64,000 bases of DNA, taken from positions 1 through 64,000 of the forward strand of contig NZ_JALLIX010000014.1 in the NCBI RefSeq assembly GCF_023242365.1, in the 5' to 3' direction. This document shows positions 18,463 to 27,604 of the stretch, piece after piece (position 1 is the first letter of the stretch; every line of letters starts with the position of its first letter). This stretch comes from Pseudomonas sp. MWU13-2100 (GTDB taxonomy: Bacteria > Pseudomonadota > Gammaproteobacteria > Pseudomonadales > Pseudomonadaceae). A program made the translations under genes and the position numbers. Below the pieces are notes generated by a model that worked only from the letters and a program-made list of their open reading frames with translations, did no database searches and was not told the DNA's origin.

Positions 18463-18789
18463 TCAGCCGCAGTTGGCGCGAATGACCTTGCCGCTGCTGT
18501 CGGTGTTGAGGTTCAGGCGGTCCGAGCGGTATTCCAGGGTGACCATGTCGTTGGGACCCAGGACTCGGGCGCTCTGCGCGCCGCTACGGCTGCGGGCCTG
18601 TTCCAGCAAGGCGGCCGAGGCCGTCTGGCCGATGGTGAAATCAGCGCCCTTGGCTTCGCAACGCTCGTAGGTGGTCTGGGTGCCCGAGTCCTTGGCCGGC
18701 TGTTTAGCCGCGGATGACTCGGAGGTGGTGCAACCCGCCAGTACCGACAGGGCCAACAACGTCCCCAGGGATGCAAGCTTCCAAGGCAT
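18463..18789 (-). CDS. I78-family peptidase inhibitor lipoprotein
   Basis: This encodes 108 residues from ATG 18789, with AAGGAGG upstream. The lipobox L-S-V-L-A-G-C makes Cys20 the likely lipidation site. The C-terminal half (about 50-108) matches the peptidase inhibitor I78 pattern: F-T-I-G-Q, A-R-S-R-S-G, R-V-L-G-P-N-D, D-R-L-N-L and the final R-A-N-C-G. I78 proteins are potato-inhibitor-I-like inhibitors of serine proteases; as an envelope lipoprotein it may protect against external or periplasmic proteases. The target is unknown. Confidence 0.85.
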   Translation of the reverse strand: MPWKLASLGTLLALSVLAGCTTSESSAAKQPAKDSGTQTTYERCEAKGADFTIGQTASAALLEQARSRSGAQSARVLGPNDMVTLEYRSDRLNLNTDSSGKVIRANCG

Positions 18790-18960
18790 GAAGCCTCCTT
18801 CAAATAATATAAGTAGAGTGTGTGCGACCGCGATTTGCGGCATTGGTTGCACACCAGGTGCCAGATCATCCGATTCCGACAGCCGCAGCCGACAAGTCTG
18901 CCTGACCTGTCCTGCGACTTCTGCGCGCAATCGTGACTGAATATGAACGAGCAACGCCGC

Positions 18961-19266
18961 TCAGTAGATATCGATGTAATCGAAGGGCGGGTTGGGCCAG
19001 TTCTGCTTCAAGGCATTGAACACCTGCATGACCCAGACTTCGTCGGCGGCCGCGACCTTGCCGACGTAGCCGGAACCGGCCGCCCAGGTTTCCAGGCGGA
19101 ACAGCAGGTCGTCGATCTGCGCACCACCGACAACCCCCGAGGAAATATAAGCGATACCCGAGCGCGTCACGCGCAACTGGGTATGCACCTCATCGCTGGC
19201 CGCCGCGAGTAGCTGGCGCACGGCGTCCTGGGTCAGGTTGTCGGGGTTGTTCAGATCGATTTGCAT
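18961..19266 (-). CDS. Conserved hypothetical protein
   Basis: This encodes 101 residues (MQIDLNNPDN), with no signal peptide or membrane segment and a mixed alpha/beta composition. It starts 4 bases after the end of the nucleoside hydrolase, so it is probably the last gene of the ribose/nucleoside transcription unit. I do not recognise the family. Ile-Tyr-rich C-terminus (F-D-Y-I-D-I-Y). Confidence 0.7.
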   Translation of the reverse strand: MQIDLNNPDNLTQDAVRQLLAAASDEVHTQLRVTRSGIAYISSGVVGGAQIDDLLFRLETWAAGSGYVGKVAAADEVWVMQVFNALKQNWPNPPFDYIDIY

Positions 19267-19270
19267 GGGA

Positions 19271-20299
19271 TCACTTAAGGCGTGCCAGACGCTCTGTCAG
19301 CAGATTGAAGAAGCCTTGGGCATCGCCATTCTCGACCCAGAACACGTTCTTGGGCTGTTTCAGGCCGTCGTACCAGTCGACGATGGTCTGGCCGAAGGTC
19401 GGGCCCTCACGGCTGTCGATCACCAGGTTGACCTGACGTCCGCTGAACAGCTCGGGCTTGAGCAGGTAGGCGATGACGGTGGCGTCGTGTACCGGGCCAC
19501 CCGGAATACCGTAGTGTTCCATGTCGCCCTTGACGTATTCGTTGAGGATATCACTGACCACCTTGCTGGCGTTGTTGTTCAGTGCCGCGATCTTCTTCAG
19601 GCGCTCGTCGCTGGTGAGGATCTTGTGGGTCACGTCCAGGGGCAGGTAGGTCAGCTTGACGCCGCTCTTGAGCACCACTTCGGCGGCCTGGGGATCGGCG
19701 AACATATTGAATTCGGCGACCGGGGTGATATTGCCGCCGTTGAAGTGCGCGCCGCCCATGACCACCACTTCCTTGATGCCCTGGGTGATCTCGGGATCCT
19801 GGATCAGCGCCAGCGCCAGGTTGGTTTCCGGCCCGAGCATGGCAATGGTGATGCTGTGGGGCTTGGCCGCGCGCAGGGTCTCGATCAGGTAGTTGACCGC
19901 GTTGCCCTTGGCCAACGGCGCCTTGGGTTCATGCACGGCGACGCCGGAGATGCCTTCCTTGCCGTGGATATTCTCGGCATAGATCGGTGTGCGCAGCAGT
20001 GGCTTCGGCGCACCGGCGTAGACCGGTACCTCTTCGCGCCCCGCCCATTCGCGGGCCAGCCGGGCATTGCGCGAGGTCTTGTCCAGGCGCACGTTGCCGG
20101 CCACGGTGGTCAACGCGCGGACGTGCAATTCTTCCGGCGAGGCCAGGGCGAGCAGCAGCGCCACGACGTCGTCGGCCCCCGGGTCGGTGTCGATGATCAG
20201 GTCGATTTTTTCCGCCGCCTGGGCGCCTGTAGCCGTGAGGAAAGACAAAATCAGCAAACTCCGGAACCAACCTTGCAAGATCTGAGCATAGCGGTGCAT
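19271..20299 (-). CDS. Exported inosine/uridine-preferring nucleoside hydrolase
   Basis: This encodes 342 residues. The first 29 form a signal peptide (hydrophobic LLILSFLTA, then G-A-Q-A-A). The calcium-binding motif D37-T-D39-P-G-A-D43-D44 is intact, and the catalytic H-D-A-T segment is present, so this is an IunH-type hydrolase that splits nucleosides into base and ribose. Export implies action in the periplasm, releasing ribose for RbsB capture, which explains its place after rbsD in the ribose operon. The base preference cannot be read from sequence. Confidence 0.9.
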   Translation of the reverse strand: MHRYAQILQGWFRSLLILSFLTATGAQAAEKIDLIIDTDPGADDVVALLLALASPEELHVRALTTVAGNVRLDKTSRNARLAREWAGREEVPVYAGAPKPLLRTPIYAENIHGKEGISGVAVHEPKAPLAKGNAVNYLIETLRAAKPHSITIAMLGPETNLALALIQDPEITQGIKEVVVMGGAHFNGGNITPVAEFNMFADPQAAEVVLKSGVKLTYLPLDVTHKILTSDERLKKIAALNNNASKVVSDILNEYVKGDMEHYGIPGGPVHDATVIAYLLKPELFSGRQVNLVIDSREGPTFGQTIVDWYDGLKQPKNVFWVENGDAQGFFNLLTERLARLK

Positions 20300-20326
20300 A
20301 GCGCACTCCTTGTGCGGGGAAGAAAG

Positions 20327-20731
20327 CTAGAAAGTAACGCCGGCCACCAGCACGACGTTGCAGTAGGGCTGGCATTCGCCGGTGCGGATCACCGCCCTGG
20401 CCTTGCAATTGAGCACTTTGAATTCTTCGTGGCTGAGCAGCCGGCGCTGCCCCAGGGCACCCTCGGCGGTCAGCACATCGAGCTGTTCCAGGGCCGGCGG
20501 ACGCTTGAGCAGGATTTCCTCGGCCAGCACGTGGCTCTCCACCTGCATTTCGCTGAGTATCGTGCGCAAGGTGCTGACGAAGTCGGGAATCCCGTGGGTC
20601 AGGGCCAGGTCGATCAGTTCCACACCCGGCGGCACCGGCAGGCCGGCGTCGCCGATGACCAGCATGTCGCCGTGGCCCAGGGAGGCGATCAGGCGCGACA
20701 GGGCGATATTGAGCAGCGGTGTCTTTTTCAT
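20327..20731 (-). CDS. rbsD: D-ribose pyranase
   Basis: This encodes 134 residues, the family size. It converts the pyranose and furanose forms of ribose so that RbsK gets the furanose form. The catalytic H20 (S-L-G-H-G-D) and the D-A-G-L-P segment are present, and the C-terminus holds the G-E-C-Q-P-Y-C-N-V active-site loop. Its ATG overlaps the rbsK stop by 4 bases. Confidence 0.95.
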   Translation of the reverse strand: MKKTPLLNIALSRLIASLGHGDMLVIGDAGLPVPPGVELIDLALTHGIPDFVSTLRTILSEMQVESHVLAEEILLKRPPALEQLDVLTAEGALGQRRLLSHEEFKVLNCKARAVIRTGECQPYCNVVLVAGVTF

Positions 20732-21648
20732 GGCGATTTGAAACCTTGAACGTCGGACAAGTGGGGAATGGAGGGTTGGGCACCGGCGCGGGTCACCGAC
20801 AGCGCCGCCGCGACCTGGCCGAAGCGAATCGCCTCGACCTCGCTTTGTCCTTGGGCCAGCGCCGCGGCGAATCCGCCGACAAAGGTGTCGCCGGCCGCCG
20901 TGGTGTCGATAGCCTTGACCTTGGGCGCGGGGAAATGCGCGGAACCCTGGCTATCGGCGAACAACAAGCCCTGGGCGCCAAGGGTAACGATCACCTTCCC
21001 TGCCCCGGCGCCCATCAGTTGGCTCGCGGCCGCCTTGGCACTGTCCAGGGAGTCCACCGGCAGGCCGCTCAGGGCCGAGGCTTCGCTTTCATTCGGAATC
21101 AGGTAGTCGATCGAGGCGTACCAGTCGGCCGGCAGCGGCGCACTGGCCGGCGCCGGGTTGAGGATCACCGTCTTGCCCAGCTCGCGGCCGCGCTTGAGCG
21201 TGTAGCCGACGGTCTCCATCGGCACTTCCAACTGGCAGATGATCACATCCGCGTCCTGCAGCACCGCATCGAAGCCCTTGAGCACCTCGGGGGTGAGACA
21301 ACCGTTGCCGCCGGCGACAATCACAATAGCGTTCTGGCTGTTGTCATCGACGACGATCAGCGCCACGCCACTGGACACGCCCGGGGCGACCGTGACCGCC
21401 TGGCAGTCGATGCCCTCCGCCAGCAGCGCAGCGCGCAGTTGCGCACCGTAGGCATCGTCACCGACGCAGCCGATCATTGACACCGTGGCACCCAGGCGCG
21501 CGGCCGCCACGGCCTGGTTCGCGCCCTTGCCGCCGGACACCGTGGCGAACGACCGGCCCACCAGGGTCTCCCCCGCTCGCGGCAAACGTTCGGCACGGGT
21601 GACCAGATCCATATTGAGGCTGCCCACCACCACTACTTTTGCTTGCAT
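20728..21648 (-). CDS. rbsK: Ribokinase
   Basis: This encodes 306 residues. It is a PfkB-family sugar kinase that phosphorylates ribose at O5 with ATP. The N-terminal [11 protein letters not shown] and G-G-K-G-A-N-Q-A sugar-binding motif, and the C-terminal [12 protein letters not shown] anion hole with catalytic Asp, are intact. Fifth gene of the rbs operon. Confidence 0.96.
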   Translation of the reverse strand: MQAKVVVVGSLNMDLVTRAERLPRAGETLVGRSFATVSGGKGANQAVAAARLGATVSMIGCVGDDAYGAQLRAALLAEGIDCQAVTVAPGVSSGVALIVVDDNSQNAIVIVAGGNGCLTPEVLKGFDAVLQDADVIICQLEVPMETVGYTLKRGRELGKTVILNPAPASAPLPADWYASIDYLIPNESEASALSGLPVDSLDSAKAAASQLMGAGAGKVIVTLGAQGLLFADSQGSAHFPAPKVKAIDTTAAGDTFVGGFAAALAQGQSEVEAIRFGQVAAALSVTRAGAQPSIPHLSDVQGFKSP

Positions 21649-21671
21649 ACATCAGTACCCATCAATTCGAT

Positions 21672-22691
21672 TCAGCGGTATTGCGCAAACACGCCCGGCA
21701 CCGGGGCCGTCGATTCGCGCAGGACAATACTTGGCGTCACGATCCGCCGGTCAACCGCCAGGAACGGCGAGGCAATTCGGTTCAAGAGCATTTCGGCCGC
21801 GGTTTCCCCCAGTTGGAGAATCGACTGGCCGACCGTGGTCAACGCCGGAAAAACATAACGGCTCATCTGGATATCGTCGAAGCCGATCACCGACAGCTCG
21901 CCGGGCACGCGAATATTGCGTTCCGCCGCGGCGCGCAGCACGCCGATGCCGAGCATGTCGTTACCGGCGAAGATCGCACTCGGCGGGTCCCGCTCCAGGA
22001 GCAAGGCCGCCGCCTGATAACCGCCGGTGCTGGTGAAATCGCTTTCCACCACCCAGCGCTCGGGCACCTGCACCGCGGCCTGTTCAAGAGCCCGCCGATA
22101 ACCGGCCAGACGCATCTGCGCCACACTGGTGTCGGCCGGGCCGCCGATAAAGGCAATCGCCCGATGTCCCAGTTCCAGCAGGTGCCGGGTCGCCAGGTAG
22201 GCGCCCTCTTCGTGGTCGATGCGCACCAGGTCGGTTTCGATCCCGGCAATACCCCGGTCGACAATGACCATGGGCGTGCGCACCGCCGCCAAGCCGCCGG
22301 CAAAGCTGTCGTCGCCGCCGGTGGAGGCGACGATCAGGCCGTCGACCCGCTTCTCCAGCAGCACCCGCAGGTAGCTGCGCTGCTTGTCCGGGTCATCGTC
22401 GGAGTTGCAGAGGATCACGCAGTAGTTGTTGCGCTCGCAGTAATCCTCGATGCCCCGCGCCAGCTCGGCGAAGTACGGGTTGAGACTGTTGGGCACCAGC
22501 AGGCCGATGGTCGCGGTGGTCTTGGCTTTCAGCGAACGTGCCACGGCGCTGGGCACATAGTCGAGCTGGGCGATCGCCTCTTCGACTTTGAGCCGCACCT
22601 GTTCGCTGACCGGTCGCGTCTTGTTCAGCACATGGGACACCGTGGTGTACGAGATCCCGGCCAGCGCCGCCACATCCTTGATGGTTGCCAT
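21672..22691 (-). CDS. rbsR: LacI-family ribose operon repressor
   Basis: This encodes 339 residues. The N-terminal LacI helix-turn-helix is ATIKDVAALAGISYTTVSHVLN, followed by a periplasmic-binding-protein-like effector domain. It lies inside the operon between rbsC and rbsK, 3 bases downstream of rbsC. The palindrome at 26325-26338 in the rbsB promoter is its probable operator, so the operon should be self-regulated and induced by ribose. Confidence 0.93.
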   Translation of the reverse strand: MATIKDVAALAGISYTTVSHVLNKTRPVSEQVRLKVEEAIAQLDYVPSAVARSLKAKTTATIGLLVPNSLNPYFAELARGIEDYCERNNYCVILCNSDDDPDKQRSYLRVLLEKRVDGLIVASTGGDDSFAGGLAAVRTPMVIVDRGIAGIETDLVRIDHEEGAYLATRHLLELGHRAIAFIGGPADTSVAQMRLAGYRRALEQAAVQVPERWVVESDFTSTGGYQAAALLLERDPPSAIFAGNDMLGIGVLRAAAERNIRVPGELSVIGFDDIQMSRYVFPALTTVGQSILQLGETAAEMLLNRIASPFLAVDRRIVTPSIVLRESTAPVPGVFAQYR

Positions 22692-22694
22692 GGC

Positions 22695-23672
22695 TCAGGC
22701 CCGCCGACGGGCGCGTTGGCTGCGGTAGGTATCGAGTACCACCGCGATCACGATCACCGCGCCGGTGATGATGCGTTTGGTCGGCTCGGTGGCGCCGATC
22801 TGCGCCAGCCCCGCCGCCAGCACCGAGATGATCAGCACGCCGAAGAAGGTGCTGATCACCGAACCACGGCCGCCCATCAGGCTGGTGCCGCCGATCACCA
22901 CGGCGGCGATCACTTGCAGCTCCAGGCCGGAACCGGCATTCGGGTCCGCCGCTTCCAGGCGCGAGATCTGGAACAGCGCGGCGACCCCGGCGAGCAGGCC
23001 CATCAGGCTGAACACCAGGATCTTGTAGGGCTTGGGATTGATCCCCGCCAGGCGCACCGCTTCCTCGTTGGTGCCGATGCCGATCAGGTAACGGCCGAAC
23101 ACGGTCCGCGTCAGCACCAACTGGGCGACGATGATCACCAGCAAGGCGATGATGAACGACGGCGAAATGCCAAAGGCCACCGGGTTCGACAACCAGGCGA
23201 ACGAATCGCCGATATAGGCGGTGCGCGAGCCGGTCATCTGGTAGGCCAGGCCTCGGGCCATTTCCAGCACGCCGAGGGACACGATAAACGACGGAATGCG
23301 CCAGGCCACGGTGATCGAACCGGTCACGGTGCCGGCCAGCGCCGCGCAGCCCATGCCCAGTACCGAGGCCGGCAACACGCCCCAGCCCCAGCCGAGGATC
23401 GCCACGCTGACCGCCGAAGCCGCCAGGGCCAGGACCGAGCCCACCGACAGGTCGATGCCGCCGATAATCAGCACGAAGGTCATGCCCACCGCCAGCACCA
23501 TCAGGTCGGGAATCTGGTTGGCCAAGGTGCTGAAGGTGTCATAGGAAAGGAAATGACTGCTCAGGCTGGAAAACAGGATGATCATGGCGAGCAAGGCGCC
23601 CGCCAGGCCCAGGTAGGTGCCCAGGCCATAAAAGTGACGTGAGGTCTTGCCGGCGGAAGGTGCAGTTTTCAT
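22695..23672 (-). CDS. rbsC: Ribose ABC transporter permease
   Basis: This encodes 325 residues with about eight to ten membrane helices. The BPD_transp_2 signature G-G-I-D-L-S-V-G-S is near residue 90, with G-R-Y-L-I-G-I-G-T-N-E-E-A-V-R-L-A-G-I as the cytoplasmic coupling region. It overlaps the end of rbsA by 4 bases. Confidence 0.95.
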   Translation of the reverse strand: MKTAPSAGKTSRHFYGLGTYLGLAGALLAMIILFSSLSSHFLSYDTFSTLANQIPDLMVLAVGMTFVLIIGGIDLSVGSVLALAASAVSVAILGWGWGVLPASVLGMGCAALAGTVTGSITVAWRIPSFIVSLGVLEMARGLAYQMTGSRTAYIGDSFAWLSNPVAFGISPSFIIALLVIIVAQLVLTRTVFGRYLIGIGTNEEAVRLAGINPKPYKILVFSLMGLLAGVAALFQISRLEAADPNAGSGLELQVIAAVVIGGTSLMGGRGSVISTFFGVLIISVLAAGLAQIGATEPTKRIITGAVIVIAVVLDTYRSQRARRRA

Positions 23673-25222
23673 AGGGTATTCCTGGGCGCCGCTTCGTGGA
23701 GCAGCGCATCACGTTTTTGGTAGCCGGCGAACGCGGCGGCAAGCAACTCATCCTGGGTCCAGCTATCACGCTCGAAGGTCTCGATCAGGCGTCCGGCCGA
23801 GAGCACACCGATGCGATCGCAGATCAGCATCAGCTCGCGCAGGTCGCTGGACACCACCACCAGTGCCTTGCCCTGGCGGGTCAGTTCGCCCAGCAAGGCA
23901 TAGATATCGAACTTGGCGCCGACGTCGATCCCGCGGGTCGGTTCATCGAACAGCAGCACCGCGCAGTCGCGCTCCAGCCAACGGCCGATCACCACCTTCT
24001 GCTGGTTGCCGCCGGACAGCTCGCAGACCAATTGGTCGGGACTGGAACTGCGAATGCGCATGGCATCGATCTGACGCTGCGCCAGCGCCGACTCGTCACG
24101 CCCGTTGACCAGGCCGGCGCTGGAAATCGCCGGCATATTGCCCAGGGCGATATTGGCGCTGATCGATTGCGTCAGCAGCAGCCCCTCACCCTTGCGGTCT
24201 TCGGTGATCAGGGCGATGCCATGGCGCACCGCATCGACCGGCGAACGGATGTCCGCGACCTTGGCCGGTGAGCCGAGGGCCACCGTGCCGCTGTCGGCGA
24301 TATCCGCGCCGTAGATCAGCCGCAACAGCTCGGTGCGACCGGCACCGATCAGGCCGGAAATGCCGAAGATCTCACCGGCACGCACTTCGAAGGAAACGTC
24401 GAGTACCTTGTCCGCGCGGCTCAGGCCCTTGACGGTCAGGGCCGGCGCGCCAATCGTGCGCACGCCCATGTCCATATGCTCGCCCAGCTCGCGGCCGACC
24501 ATCAGGTTGACCAGTTGCTCGCTGTTGTAGTTGGCCATCGGCTCGACGCAGACCAGGTTGCCGTCGCGCAACACCGCGATGCGCTGGGCGACCCGGGCCA
24601 GTTCTTCGAGCCGGTGGGAGATATAGATGATCGCCACGCCACGGGCTTGCAGGCGGCTGATCTGGTCGAAGAGCATTTCGACTTCGCGGGCGGTGAGCAT
24701 CGCGGTCGGTTCATCGAGAATCAGCACATGGCAATCGCCGATCAGGTTGCGGGCGATTTCCACCATCTGCTGGTGACCGATGCCCAACTCGCCAACCAGG
24801 GTGTCCGGGTCGATGGCATCCAGGCCGACCTGGGCCATGGCTTCGATGGCGGCGCTGCGCAACTGCTTGCGGCTGATCCAGCCACCGTGGCTGGGCAGGT
24901 TGTCGAGAAACAGGTTTTCCGCCACGGACAACGTCGGCAGCAGATTGAGTTCCTGCATGACCATGCGGATGCCCAGCTCTTCAGCCTGGGTCCGGCTGCC
25001 CGGGGTATAGGCGCGACCGTTGAACAGCATCTGCCCGGTGGTCGGCGTGACCAGCCCGCCGATGATCTTCGACAGGGTGCTTTTGCCAGCACCGTTTTCG
25101 CCGGTCAGCGCCAACACTTCGCCGCGCAGCAACGTCAGGTCGATGTTGCTGAGGACAGGTTGCGCGTAGGTCTTGCCGATACCGCTGACCGACAGGACAG
25201 CGTTCGGAGCGGAAGATGACAT
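23669..25222 (-). CDS. rbsA: Ribose ABC transporter ATP-binding protein (two ATPase domains)
   Basis: This encodes 517 residues from ATG 25222 (MSSSAPNAVLSVSG), with GGAG at workable spacing; the frame continues 13 codons upstream. There are two fused ABC domains. The first has G-E-N-G-A-G-K-S and a degenerate signature with Walker B V-L-I-L-D-E-P-T-A. The second has G-L-I-G-A-G-R-T-E in place of Walker A, L-S-G-G-N-Q-Q-K and L-L-F-D-E-P-T-R-G-I-D-V-G, as in all sugar CUT2 ATPases. Confidence 0.95.
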   Translation of the reverse strand: MSSSAPNAVLSVSGIGKTYAQPVLSNIDLTLLRGEVLALTGENGAGKSTLSKIIGGLVTPTTGQMLFNGRAYTPGSRTQAEELGIRMVMQELNLLPTLSVAENLFLDNLPSHGGWISRKQLRSAAIEAMAQVGLDAIDPDTLVGELGIGHQQMVEIARNLIGDCHVLILDEPTAMLTAREVEMLFDQISRLQARGVAIIYISHRLEELARVAQRIAVLRDGNLVCVEPMANYNSEQLVNLMVGRELGEHMDMGVRTIGAPALTVKGLSRADKVLDVSFEVRAGEIFGISGLIGAGRTELLRLIYGADIADSGTVALGSPAKVADIRSPVDAVRHGIALITEDRKGEGLLLTQSISANIALGNMPAISSAGLVNGRDESALAQRQIDAMRIRSSSPDQLVCELSGGNQQKVVIGRWLERDCAVLLFDEPTRGIDVGAKFDIYALLGELTRQGKALVVVSSDLRELMLICDRIGVLSAGRLIETFERDSWTQDELLAAAFAGYQKRDALLHEAAPRNTL

Positions 25223-25278
25223 AGGAAAGTCTCCATGCGCCCGCTCAGGACGAGCGGGCACGTTGAACGGCGAGAGGT

Positions 25279-26238
25279 TTACTTCTTGAGTACCAGCTCG
25301 ACCGGGGTTTCGATCACACCGTCCTTGCTGTCGACTTTTTCGCCCTTGATGATTTTCAGTGCGGTTTCGATGCCGAACACCGCCTGCTTGGCGGCGAACT
25401 GGTCGGCAGTGGCGAGCACGCGACCGTCCTGGAGCATCGGTTTGATGGCATTGATATTGTCATAGCCGACCACTTGCACCTTGCCGGCCTTGCCCGCCGA
25501 ACGCACGGCGGAGACAGCGCCCAGGGCCATGCTGTCGTTGCCGGCGAGCAGCGCCTTGAGGTTCGGGTATTCGTTGAGCATCGCCGAGGCGACCGCATTG
25601 CCCTTGTCGATCTCCCAATCGCCGGACTGCACGGAAACGATTTTCATGTCCGCGGCTTTCATCGCGTCGGTGAAACCGGCGGTGCGCATCTGGGCGTTGG
25701 TGGTGGTGGACACACCTTCGATGATCCCAACCTCGTCACCGGCTTTCAGTTGCTTGGCCAGGTACTCGCCGACCAGGCGTGCGCCCTTGCGGTTGTCAGG
25801 CCCTACGAACGGCACTTCGATGCCCTTGCTTTTCAGCACGCCGGCATCGAGCTGGTTGTCGATGTTGACAACGACAATCCCGGCATCCTTGGCTTTCTTG
25901 ATCACCGAGACCATGGCCTTGGAGTCGGCCGGGGCAATCACGATGGCGTTGACCTTGGAGACGATCATCTGGTTGACGATGTCGATCTGCGCGGTGGTGT
26001 CGGTTTCGTTCTTGATGCCGTTGGAGATCAGGTCGAAGTCGCCGGTGTGGGTTTTCTGGTAGTCCTTGGCGCCGTCTTCCATGGTGCGAAAGAACTCGTT
26101 GGCGAGGGATTTCATCACCAGGCCGACCTTGGGTTTGGCGGCGGCGTCGGCCGCGAAGGCCTGGGACAGCGGCAGGGTGGCAGAAGCGGCGGCAAGTACG
26201 GCGACAGCAAGAAGGCGTCCAGCGAATGGCAACTTCAT
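25279..26238 (-). CDS. rbsB: Periplasmic ribose-binding protein
   Basis: This encodes 319 residues from ATG 26238 (MKLPFAGRLL), with GGAG upstream. The Sec signal peptide ends near S-Q-A-F-A-A (about residue 29). The mature protein is a type I periplasmic binding protein (LVMKSLANEFF, N-G-I-K-N-E, V-N-I-D-N-Q-L-D, V-G-P-D-N-R-K-G, A-G-N-D-S-M-A-L-G). First gene of rbsBACRKD; a promoter and an RbsR operator lie about 100 bases upstream. Confidence 0.95.
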   Translation of the reverse strand: MKLPFAGRLLAVAVLAAASATLPLSQAFAADAAAKPKVGLVMKSLANEFFRTMEDGAKDYQKTHTGDFDLISNGIKNETDTTAQIDIVNQMIVSKVNAIVIAPADSKAMVSVIKKAKDAGIVVVNIDNQLDAGVLKSKGIEVPFVGPDNRKGARLVGEYLAKQLKAGDEVGIIEGVSTTTNAQMRTAGFTDAMKAADMKIVSVQSGDWEIDKGNAVASAMLNEYPNLKALLAGNDSMALGAVSAVRSAGKAGKVQVVGYDNINAIKPMLQDGRVLATADQFAAKQAVFGIETALKIIKGEKVDSKDGVIETPVELVLKK

Positions 26239-26324
26239 GGGGTTTACTCCGGATCTTATGATTGTTGTGAGCAACGCCAGGAGCGTGACGGGAAATGCGT
26301 GTGCACAGCCCTGGAAACGGTTCG

Positions 26325-26374
26325 CGCAAACGTTTGCGTAATCCAACTATGCGAATCTTGTGCAGATTTGTCAA
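26325..26374 (-). promoter_or_regulatory. rbsB promoter with RbsR-type operator
   Basis: On the minus strand, TTGACA (26374-26369) and CATAGT (26351-26346) are separated by 17 bases. This predicts a start near 26339, right at the perfect 14-bp palindrome CGCAAACGTTTGCG (26325-26338), a typical LacI-family operator. A repressor bound there would block transcription. A related half-site (GAAACGGTTCGC) overlaps on its promoter-distal side. Confidence 0.85.
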
Positions 26375-26593
26375 CGGTCTGTCACAGCATAGCCGCCGGT
26401 CTTACAAACAAGACGTCCTCGACCGGGTCGGGCAAGGACTTCCCTGGCGTCGGCCCCCCGCCGCCGCCGCCATACTGCGCATCTCACTGTAAAACCTAAT
26501 AATTTCTCGATTGGCGGGCACCAAATCGCAAAAAGCGCTGTCAGAAGCACCTCACCATTCCCTGACAGTTGCGAAATGGCTTACAGTTAAATA

Positions 26594-26609
26594 CTGTATG
26601 CACGTACAG
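26594..26609 (+). promoter_or_regulatory. LexA (SOS) box
   Basis: CTGTATGCACGTACAG matches the CTGT-N8-ACAG consensus perfectly, with the flanking TA on the 5' side also conserved. It lies 18 bases before the GTG start of the DUF1654 gene and just upstream of its Shine-Dalgarno, so LexA would sit on the promoter or start region of this operon. Confidence 0.9.
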
Positions 26610-26627
26610 CTAATTGAGGATTGTTCC

Positions 26628-26870
26628 GTGGCCAACTCAACTTCCGCCGCTCCCAGCACCTACGAACGCATGGGCCTGCGCGTCCAGAAGATCATCAACT
26701 CGCCGAACGCCCAGAAAGCCAAGGCCGCCCTGCTCTTTCGGCTGCCGGACGAACCGGTGGACGAGTGGGAGCAACTGCTCGAGGAAATTGCCGAGAACGA
26801 CAACGTCACGCTGGCCTACCGCGACGACGGTGGCATACAGATTTTCTGGGTTGTGCCGAAGGAAGACTGA
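26628..26870 (+). CDS. DUF1654 family protein, SOS-regulated
   Basis: This encodes 80 residues from a GTG start at 26628 (V-A-N-S-T-S), with TTGAGG 8 bases upstream; the frame is open further upstream, but that part crosses the LexA box. The conserved S-Y/T-Y-E-R-x-G-x-R-V-Q-K-I-I-N-S-P segment, a W-E-Q-L-L-E-E-I-A-E helix and R-D-D-G-G-I-Q-I-F-W strand are those of DUF1654, known only from pseudomonads. Function is not established. A LexA box and the downstream endonuclease gene tie it to the DNA-damage response. Confidence 0.82.
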   Translation: MANSTSAAPSTYERMGLRVQKIINSPNAQKAKAALLFRLPDEPVDEWEQLLEEIAENDNVTLAYRDDGGIQIFWVVPKED

Positions 26871-26874
26871 ACCA

Positions 26875-27564
26875 ATGATTGTCCGCTTTATCGCCTTGCT
26901 GTGTTTTTTCTGTGTTTTGCCGGCCCAGGCCGATGCGCCCCGCACCTTCGCCGAAGCCAAGAAAGTCGCCTGGAAGCTCTATGCGCCGCAGTCCACCGAA
27001 TTTTATTGCGGTTGCAAATACAACGGTAACCGGGTCGACCTGCAGTCCTGCGGGTATGTGCCGCGCAAGAATGCCCAGCGGGCGGCGCGTATCGAGTGGG
27101 AGCACATTGTCCCGGCCTGGCAGATCGGCCATCAGCGCCAGTGCTGGCAACAGGGCGGACGCAAGAACTGCAGCCAACACGACACGACCTACAAGAAGGC
27201 CGAGGCCGACCTGCACAACCTGGTGCCGAGCATCGGCGAGGTCAACGGCGACCGCAGCAACTTCAGTTTCGGCTGGTTGCCGGTACAGAAGGGCCAATAC
27301 GGTTCCTGCCTGACCCAGGTCGACTTCAAGGCCAAGAAGGTCATGCCGCGCCCGTCGATTCGCGGGATGATCGCGCGGACCTATTTCTACATGAGCAAGC
27401 AGTACGGCCTGCGCCTGTCGAGACAGGATCGGCAACTGTACGAGGCCTGGAACAAGACTTATCCGGTTCAGGCCTGGGAACGCCAGCGCAACCAGAGCGT
27501 GGCCTGCGTCATGGGGCACGGCAACGGCTTTGTCGGGCCGGTGAACCTCAAGGCTTGCGGTTGA
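26875..27564 (+). CDS. endA: Secreted or periplasmic endonuclease I
   Basis: This encodes 229 residues; the start lies 4 bases after the DUF1654 stop. The signal peptide spans residues 1-19 (F-C-V-L-P-A-Q-A). It is an endonuclease I of the His-Me finger superfamily: E-W-E-H-I-V-P-A-W with catalytic H77, D-L-H-N-L-V-P-S-I-G-E-V-N-G-D-R-S-N-F, and a C-terminal M-S-K-Q-Y helix. Several cysteines (Y-C-G-C, Q-C-W-Q, N-C-S) suggest disulfides, fitting a periplasmic or extracellular enzyme. Cotranscription with a LexA-controlled gene means it is probably damage-induced, which is unusual for this family. Confidence 0.9.
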   Translation: MIVRFIALLCFFCVLPAQADAPRTFAEAKKVAWKLYAPQSTEFYCGCKYNGNRVDLQSCGYVPRKNAQRAARIEWEHIVPAWQIGHQRQCWQQGGRKNCSQHDTTYKKAEADLHNLVPSIGEVNGDRSNFSFGWLPVQKGQYGSCLTQVDFKAKKVMPRPSIRGMIARTYFYMSKQYGLRLSRQDRQLYEAWNKTYPVQAWERQRNQSVACVMGHGNGFVGPVNLKACG

Positions 27565-27604
27565 AGAGGCCCTGAGAATGCGATTCCCAGGGGAGAACGC
27601 GGTC

